From Candidatus Zixiibacteriota bacterium (GTDB taxonomy: Bacteria > Zixibacteria > MSB-5A5 > GN15 > FEB-12): 64,000 nucleotides of DNA. Below the pieces are notes generated by a model that saw nothing but the letters and a program-made list of their open reading frames with translations, did not search any database and had not been told where the DNA came from. The first letter of the stretch is position 1, and the number at the start of each line of letters is the position of its first letter. The position numbers and the translations under genes are program-made. Below, piece by piece: positions 59,321 through 64,000 of this stretch. The stretch spans positions 920,993-984,992 of the forward strand of contig JAGNLV010000001.1 of assembly GCA_017999435.1 (NCBI GenBank). Reading direction: 5' to 3'.

Positions 59321-60763
59321 TTAATCGGCCGTGTAGATCAGGAGTTCGGACGGTTTCAGTTCCCGGAATTTCCGGACGTCGCCTTTTCCCCTGAAGATCA
59401 GGTTGACCTGTTTGACGGCGGCGTTGCGCACCATGTCCTGCGCCCGGAGCACGACCTTACTGCCGTAGGTGACCGTGTCGACTTTCACGGGGTCGGTCTG
59501 GCCGAGGCCGAGCGCGTCATTCATTCCCAGGCGCACCTGCATGGCGTTCCACTGGCTCACGTCGAACAGCTCCTTGGCCATCAGCACGACGAGGTCGGAG
59601 AGGGAGATGGCCGCCGGCAGGGAGACCAGCAGGTAGCACAGACCGTCGCGCTCCTCGCAGCGCAGGCCCGAAGTCGCCGCCATCGCATACGTGCGTCCCT
59701 GGTACTCGACGGTCTCGGTGATCGACGGTTCGGGGGCGATCCGGTCGCTCTGGGCGAGGAAGGAGAAGGTCTCCTGGAGCAGGCGGAGGACGGCGTCGAT
59801 GGCGTGAAAATGCTCCGAGAGACCGCGGTGGTTGTATTCGGTGAGGAGGAAGCTGTCGATCTGGGAGACGAAGGCGCCCATGCTCGAGCCGAGGGTGCGG
59901 GAGAAGAGCCGGTCGTTGAGGTAGTCCTTGACCGCCGGGCGGTAGGCGAGCGCGGTGGCGACAGTGCGGAAGAGGCGCTTGAAGAAGACCACGACCTCGT
60001 GAGGGTGGGGCGCGGCGGGTCCGAGGGCGAGGAGGTCGAAGGTGGCCGCCAGTTGCGCGCCGACGCGATCGCAGAGCGCCTCGATCCCCGCCGGGAGCTC
60101 GTTGCGGCCGCCGGCCGGGGGGGCGGTCGCGGCCACCAGGTGGGCGCGCGAGATGACCGCCATGAGGCTCTCCAGGCGGTTGCAGTACTCCTTGTGTTTC
60201 TCGTAGGCGCCGTCGGTCGCGTACATCGACAGGCACGCGGGATAGTAGTCGGGCGCCTGGACGACGTCGCCGCCGGCGATCTTGAGCCGGGCGATCTGGA
60301 GGAAATCAGATTCCGGCAGCGCGGGCGGTTCGCCGAGGTGGAGGGCGTAGTCGCGGGCGGCGAAGGGCGCGCGCGGGACCAGCTCACGGGCATCGGGCGC
60401 CCCGACCGGCCGCTTGGCCTCGCGATTGACCGCGAGGAACACGTCGATCCGGTCCCCCTGCAAGGGCGCCTCAGCAAAGAGCACCTCGGGGCCGGATTCG
60501 TTGATCTCGATGACCGTCCCGTCGGAGGTGATGGCCTGGCAGCGGCTGAGTTCGACGCGCACCCGGGCGCCGTGCACGAGCACGGTCAGGCCGAGCGCCG
60601 GCCGCCCGTCAGACGACTTGCGCGCCAGCCCGTAGCGCTCCCCCACCGGATAGGCGTACCAGCGGGCCAGATCCTCGACGTAGCGCTCCTCGTCGAGGAG
60701 GTGTTTGCGGGCGACGAGCATGCCGTCCTGCCAGTTGACCGAGTACAAGCGGAAATTACTCAT
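59321..60763 (-). CDS. tssK: T6SS baseplate-to-membrane adaptor TssK
   Basis: 480 aa, close to the ~450 of TssK. The N-terminal shell is clear: VNWQDGMLVARKHLLDEERY, compare VxWxEGMLLxPQHFQQQ, followed by WYAYPVGERYGLARK. Middle helical part with LESLMAVISRAHL and the C-terminal membrane-binding domain (SLSDLVVLMAKELFDVSQW). TssK links the TssFGE wedge to TssL-TssM in the membrane. Start ATG at 60763 is preceded by GGAAGA. TssG is 29 bp upstream. Confidence 0.82.
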   Translation of the reverse strand: MSNFRLYSVNWQDGMLVARKHLLDEERYVEDLARWYAYPVGERYGLARKSSDGRPALGLTVLVHGARVRVELSRCQAITSDGTVIEINESGPEVLFAEAPLQGDRIDVFLAVNREAKRPVGAPDARELVPRAPFAARDYALHLGEPPALPESDFLQIARLKIAGGDVVQAPDYYPACLSMYATDGAYEKHKEYCNRLESLMAVISRAHLVAATAPPAGGRNELPAGIEALCDRVGAQLAATFDLLALGPAAPHPHEVVVFFKRLFRTVATALAYRPAVKDYLNDRLFSRTLGSSMGAFVSQIDSFLLTEYNHRGLSEHFHAIDAVLRLLQETFSFLAQSDRIAPEPSITETVEYQGRTYAMAATSGLRCEERDGLCYLLVSLPAAISLSDLVVLMAKELFDVSQWNAMQVRLGMNDALGLGQTDPVKVDTVTYGSKVVLRAQDMVRNAAVKQVNLIFRGKGDVRKFRELKPSELLIYTAD

Positions 60764-60792
60764 CCATTCTTCCCCGATTCCTTCATCCGAAT

Positions 60793-61776
60793 CTACAACC
60801 TGCTCCCCGTGGAGTCAACTTCATTGACCGGACGTACGGCGGCCGCCCCCGGCTCGCGGTGGAGCCGCAGCGAGGCCCCGAGGTAGGCGCCGGCGGGGCC
60901 TTCCCCCAGCGGGGCGGGTTCTTCCCGCACCTCGATCCTGATGCGGCAGTCCATGTGTCCGGGCATGCTAAACTCGAGGATGTTCGCCAGGCGCTGCCGG
61001 CAGGCGCCTCCCTCGATCCAGTCCGCGGCGCGGTCGGCGGGGACCTCGTGCACGACCACCTCGCACCCGTTGTCGCGGTCCGTATACTCCCGGCCGAGAA
61101 CCAGCTCGTTTCCCAGCCGGCTGAACTGCTGTCCCAGGCGGGTCTGAATGTCCTGGGGGATCTCCTGCGGGAGGGGGACGTTCTCAGCGATGGAGAACGG
61201 GAGGCCGAACACCGCCTGGAGGATGCGCGCGACCCGCGCGGGGTTTCCCGACCAGTTGTTGAAAGTGGGCATGACGGTCAGCCAGAAGAGGGCCTCGGAG
61301 GTGGTCATGGCGGCCGTTTCCAGGCTGAAACCGAAGAGGTCGAGCACGCGGAGAACGTGGCGGCGGTCGGTGGCGCCGCCGGAAAACCGGATCACCTCGT
61401 GGCGAGCCTCGGCGGTCCAGCGGATGACGGAACCGTCGAAGGGCGCCATGAGGGCGCGGGCGCGGTCTTCCCAGTGCACGCCGCTCAGGCGGCTGACACC
61501 CTCCAGGCCGTGGAAAAACTGGTAAGGGAGATAGTCGACCACGCTGGAGTACCCGACGTCGAGGCTGATCTCGGTGTCGGGGTGCAGGGGCGTTCCGGGA
61601 GCGGGCTCCTGCGAGTGCACCTCGCCGCGGTAGTTCAGGAACGGTCCCACCGCCCGCAGGTGGACGGCGCCGGGGTCGACGCCGAGTTTGTGGAGGATGA
61701 TGATCGCCGTGACGTAGTGGAGTTTCTGGCGCCGGTCGCACAGATCGGGCATGAGGGGCGGTCCGGCGGCGGTCAT
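60793..61776 (-). CDS. tssG: T6SS baseplate wedge protein TssG
   Basis: 327 aa. Its ATG overlaps the tssF stop (ATGA), the usual tssFG coupling. It carries VDYLPYQFFHGLEGVSRLSG near 80-100, a helical core (FWLTVMPTFNNW, PARVARILQAVFGLPFSI) and LVLGREYTDRDNG, which corresponds to the TssG gripper segment. It binds TssF and TssK in the baseplate. Sequence is divergent, so the call leans on order and size. Confidence 0.72.
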   Translation of the reverse strand: MTAAGPPLMPDLCDRRQKLHYVTAIIILHKLGVDPGAVHLRAVGPFLNYRGEVHSQEPAPGTPLHPDTEISLDVGYSSVVDYLPYQFFHGLEGVSRLSGVHWEDRARALMAPFDGSVIRWTAEARHEVIRFSGGATDRRHVLRVLDLFGFSLETAAMTTSEALFWLTVMPTFNNWSGNPARVARILQAVFGLPFSIAENVPLPQEIPQDIQTRLGQQFSRLGNELVLGREYTDRDNGCEVVVHEVPADRAADWIEGGACRQRLANILEFSMPGHMDCRIRIEVREEPAPLGEGPAGAYLGASLRLHREPGAAAVRPVNEVDSTGSRL

Positions 61777-63434
61777 TGCGGCACGACCTCGACGATGACG
61801 ATGGTGTTGACGGCGGCGCGGGCTTTCAGGAAGCTGACCAGGCGGCTGCGCAGCAGGTCAACTTCGGCCTCGCTGTGGAAATCTTCCGCGTCGATGACGA
61901 TACGCACGACAACGCACCGGCAGATGCCGCCGTTGAGGCGCTCGACGCTGTTGCGGCCCTCGGCCCGCTTGATGCGGGGGTCGAAGGTGAGGGCCCAGGT
62001 TTCGAGGTCGCGGAAAGTCATGGCCCGGTCGCGCTGGCGCAGGCGGGCGGAGACCTCGGCGAGAATCTGCGCCTCGGTCTTGGAGGGAATGGCGCCGGAG
62101 ACGGGCGTGATATTGGCCACCCGCGACAGGCCGGGGTGGCTCTCGTAGAGGTTGGTGATCTTGCCTTTTCCGATCCCGTTGGCGGCCGTGCCGGCGGTCA
62201 CCGTGTAGGCGACGGTGATGGAGTCGGGCGGCGGATCGAGCGACTCTGAGAAATCGAACCAGAGCACCAGCCGGTCGCCGCGCGCCTCGAGCGAGTAGAC
62301 GTTGCGGTCGAGCGAGACGCCGATTTCATACGAGGCCCGGTAGGTTTTTCCGGCGGAATCAGTGACGGCGCTGACCTCCAGGACCGAGCCGAGGTCGTCG
62401 GGAATCTCGATCTCGACCAGCCGGTTGCCGCCCGTGTGTTTGAAGAGCGCCTGCTCGTGGGTGTTGACGGCCAGGACGGCGTCGAAACAGAGGTCGAAAG
62501 GTTCGGCGAAGGCCGCCCGGGAGCCGCGCGGGGGGAGGTCGATCCTGATCCAGTAGAAGCGCTCGTGGTCGCCCGGGACGGCGACGCCGCCGGCGGCGCA
62601 GAGCGCCCGGAGACGGCGGTCAATCGGTCCCGGTTCCCAGGCCGAGGCGAAGGCCGCGGGTATTTTCACGAACGCGTTGCGGTGTTTGACGAAGATATCT
62701 TCCGACCGGCGCAGTCCGCCCCAGTCGCCGCTCTCGCTGTCGGCCGCGCCCGGCCAGCGGGCGTCGACGCCCGGGCACATGCGGGCGTCCCCGGAGAACG
62801 AACCGTCGAGACGGCCGGGAGTCCACTCGCCCCACATGAGCTGTCCCTGGATTTCGGGGGGGCCGCTGAGAAAGGCTACGGCTCCGTCGAGCGCCGAGCG
62901 CAGCCCTTGGTGAGAGAGGGCGATGTAGATGGCGCGGAGGTCGGCGGCGTCGGCGGGCGTCCGCGTCCGGCGGGGCGCACCGGCCGCAGACCCGGCCGGG
63001 ACCGCCTCGATGGCGGTGCGGTCGGTGGCCAGGTAGATGTGGGCCACGGCGGCGGCCAGCACCCGGGTCGCGGTGAGCGGGCTGAAGTAGAACGTCTGGC
63101 CGCCCTCGCGCTCCTCTTTGTAGTAGAAGCGGGTGTAGGTATCGACTTCGACCGCATCATCGACCGGCGTACAGCGCATGATGGTATGGGCGGGGACCGG
63201 CCAGTGGCCGCTCTCGGGGCAGATGGATTTGATGAGCGAGGCGGTGGCTTCGTTCCAGGTCTGGTCGAGGCGTTGGTGGATCTGGGCGAGCTGGAAGGCG
63301 TTGGCCTGGAGGAGGATGCGCAGGATGGGATCGAGCCGTTCGGCCGACTCCGGCATAGTGGGGTCGAAGTGCCGCAGGTGGCGGTAGAGTTCGGCGAAAA
63401 TCTGCGCCTGGGAACGTCCGCGATGGTCGGTCAT
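61773..63434 (-). CDS. tssF: T6SS baseplate wedge protein TssF
   Basis: 553 aa, near the family's ~600. N-terminus FAELYRHLRHFDPTMPESAERLDPILR, then the region TRFYYKEEREGGQTFYFSPLTAT, and a C-terminal part that resembles the phage baseplate J-like fold: KTEAQILAEVSARLRQRDRAMTFRDLETW, then FDPRIKRAEG. It assembles with TssG and TssE around the spike. Stop overlaps tssG by 4 nt. It starts 26 bp after the tssE stop. Confidence 0.78.
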   Translation of the reverse strand: MTDHRGRSQAQIFAELYRHLRHFDPTMPESAERLDPILRILLQANAFQLAQIHQRLDQTWNEATASLIKSICPESGHWPVPAHTIMRCTPVDDAVEVDTYTRFYYKEEREGGQTFYFSPLTATRVLAAAVAHIYLATDRTAIEAVPAGSAAGAPRRTRTPADAADLRAIYIALSHQGLRSALDGAVAFLSGPPEIQGQLMWGEWTPGRLDGSFSGDARMCPGVDARWPGAADSESGDWGGLRRSEDIFVKHRNAFVKIPAAFASAWEPGPIDRRLRALCAAGGVAVPGDHERFYWIRIDLPPRGSRAAFAEPFDLCFDAVLAVNTHEQALFKHTGGNRLVEIEIPDDLGSVLEVSAVTDSAGKTYRASYEIGVSLDRNVYSLEARGDRLVLWFDFSESLDPPPDSITVAYTVTAGTAANGIGKGKITNLYESHPGLSRVANITPVSGAIPSKTEAQILAEVSARLRQRDRAMTFRDLETWALTFDPRIKRAEGRNSVERLNGGICRCVVVRIVIDAEDFHSEAEVDLLRSRLVSFLKARAAVNTIVIVEVVPQ

Positions 63435-63460
63435 GCCGGATCACCCATTTCGCAGCCGCC

Positions 63461-63835
63461 TCACCCGACGTGAAAGTCGGCCTGCAGTTTTTTTTCCTCC
63501 GCCCCGTCCCGGTAGTTGCCGGTCACCCGGACCAGCAGGCCGAGGGCGTGGCCGGAGCTCGTTTGCGCCTCCGAGAACGACACCGAGACGTTGTAGAGGC
63601 GCCGTTCGTGGGTGTCGATGGAGTTGCGGAGGCTGGCGCGGATGTTCGCCTTGTTCGCCGTCGGCAGGTCGGTGAACTCGCGCTCCCACAGGTCGCACCC
63701 GTAGTCGGGCAGAAAAGGCATCATGCCGAGGCGGGAGGTCAGGATCAGCCCGATGGAATACACGATGCTGCGGTCGAGAGCGGTTCTCGGGAAGTGGCCG
63801 GCGTCGGGCAGGAGGGGCAGTGAGAGCAATTCCAT
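63461..63835 (-). CDS. tssE: T6SS baseplate protein TssE (gp25-like)
   Basis: 124 aa, typical for gp25. LILTSRLGMMPFLPDYGCDLWE matches the gp25 core (…RPxFxPDFGcgL), and IRASLRNSIDTHERRLYNVSV carries the conserved Glu-Arg-Arg before the last strand pair. It nucleates the sheath on the baseplate. It starts 7 nt after the VgrG stop. Confidence 0.85.
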   Translation of the reverse strand: MELLSLPLLPDAGHFPRTALDRSIVYSIGLILTSRLGMMPFLPDYGCDLWEREFTDLPTANKANIRASLRNSIDTHERRLYNVSVSFSEAQTSSGHALGLLVRVTGNYRDGAEEKKLQADFHVG

Positions 63836-63842
63836 GCGATAC

Positions 63843-64000
63843 CTAGTTGATCTTGACGATCCCGCCTTTGACGGTGGTCATTGCGCTCCCCTCGACGGTC
63901 GCCTGGGTCGCCGAGGCTTTGAATTCCACGCCCCCCTTGGCCTCGTAGTTCATCGCGCCTTCGCTCTTGAAATTGGCCTGGGCGCTGAGGTCGATGTCGG
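63843..64000 (-). CDS. vgrG: C-terminal end of VgrG/TssI spike protein (rest outside window)
   Basis: The frame is open to the window edge and ends with TAG at 63843-63845. The last ~50 residues have the alternating beta-prism pattern of VgrG/gp5 tails (LSAQANFKSEGAMNYEAKG, VEFKASATQATVEGSAM, then TVKGGIVKIN). No extra C-terminal effector domain follows. VgrG forms the puncturing tip. Placing it directly before tssE fits a T6SS operon. Confidence 0.78.
   Translation of the reverse strand, partial: DIDLSAQANFKSEGAMNYEAKGGVEFKASATQATVEGSAMTTVKGGIVKIN

Noticed and set aside
50619-64000. Extracellular contractile injection system (eCIS)
   Set aside because: TssK and TssL/TssM-like membrane proteins argue for a membrane-anchored T6SS-type machine.

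Overview
GC-rich bacterial DNA with bacterial gene density, many 1-8 nt overlaps between genes, and no rRNA, tRNA, CRISPR array or insertion sequence that I could see. Several marks point to the FCB superphylum (Bacteroidota relatives), and the style of the dockerin and sorting-tail proteins suggests a candidate phylum such as Zixibacteria. These marks are two secreted proteins ending in a type 9 secretion (T9SS) type-A sorting tail (NYPNPFNP ... KM(L/M)LLK), a PorX-like CheY-PglZ regulator with its PorY-like kinase, and a dockerin with LFRGG repeats. The phylum is inference. The [FeFe]-hydrogenase-like and electron-bifurcation genes suggest an anaerobe.

Layout. 3-434 (+) is the end of a secreted Fn3-dockerin protein. 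587-1006 (-) is a degenerate GGDEF protein. 14132 down to 1297 (-) looks like one long operon: serS, porY-like, porX-like, tsaE, tsaB, rimI, accD, folC, two sensor kinases and an NtrC-type sigma-54 activator. Then follow rpmB (+), a minimal flagellin-like gene (-), an M48 lipoprotein protease (-) and a pyruvate dehydrogenase operon (+; E1, E2, E3). Two copies of a ~108-bp palindromic REP-like repeat lie at 15862-15969 and 23381-23487. 23519-26121 (-) encodes a phosphodiester glycosidase-like protein and a T9SS-tailed surface protein.

26257-38928 is a divergent island around an ECF sigma factor. Leftward: an unknown 353-aa protein, a zinc-finger anti-sigma-like protein, a small protein, and a membrane protein with a Lon-type Ser/Lys protease domain. 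Rightward: the ECF sigma, a small HxxxC-type protein, a TPR-CHAT caspase-like protease, and a huge T9SS-tailed subtilase with eight repeats. The two arms appear to share one -35 region.

39347-49580 (+) is a redox cluster: a Cys-rich protein, a DRTGG protein, a DRTGG-RsbT-like kinase, an HsfB-type [FeFe]-hydrogenase-like protein, NuoE, NuoF, a NuoG/FdhA-like protein without the formate dehydrogenase active-site residues, and NfnA/NfnB-like subunits. Together they look like a flavin-based electron-bifurcating complex with its own sensor arm. 49613-50548 (-) is a cysteine synthase-like gene.

50619-64000 (-) is a type VI secretion-like locus: VgrG (cut by the window end), TssE, TssF, TssG, TssK, a TssL-like tail-anchored protein, a reduced TssM-like GTPase with one membrane segment, a secreted beta-rich protein, an OmpA-like protein carrying a metzincin motif, and a secreted beta-propeller. 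Its membrane complex matches no standard T6SS subtype I know. The ECF protease island and this locus are the best candidates for undescribed systems.
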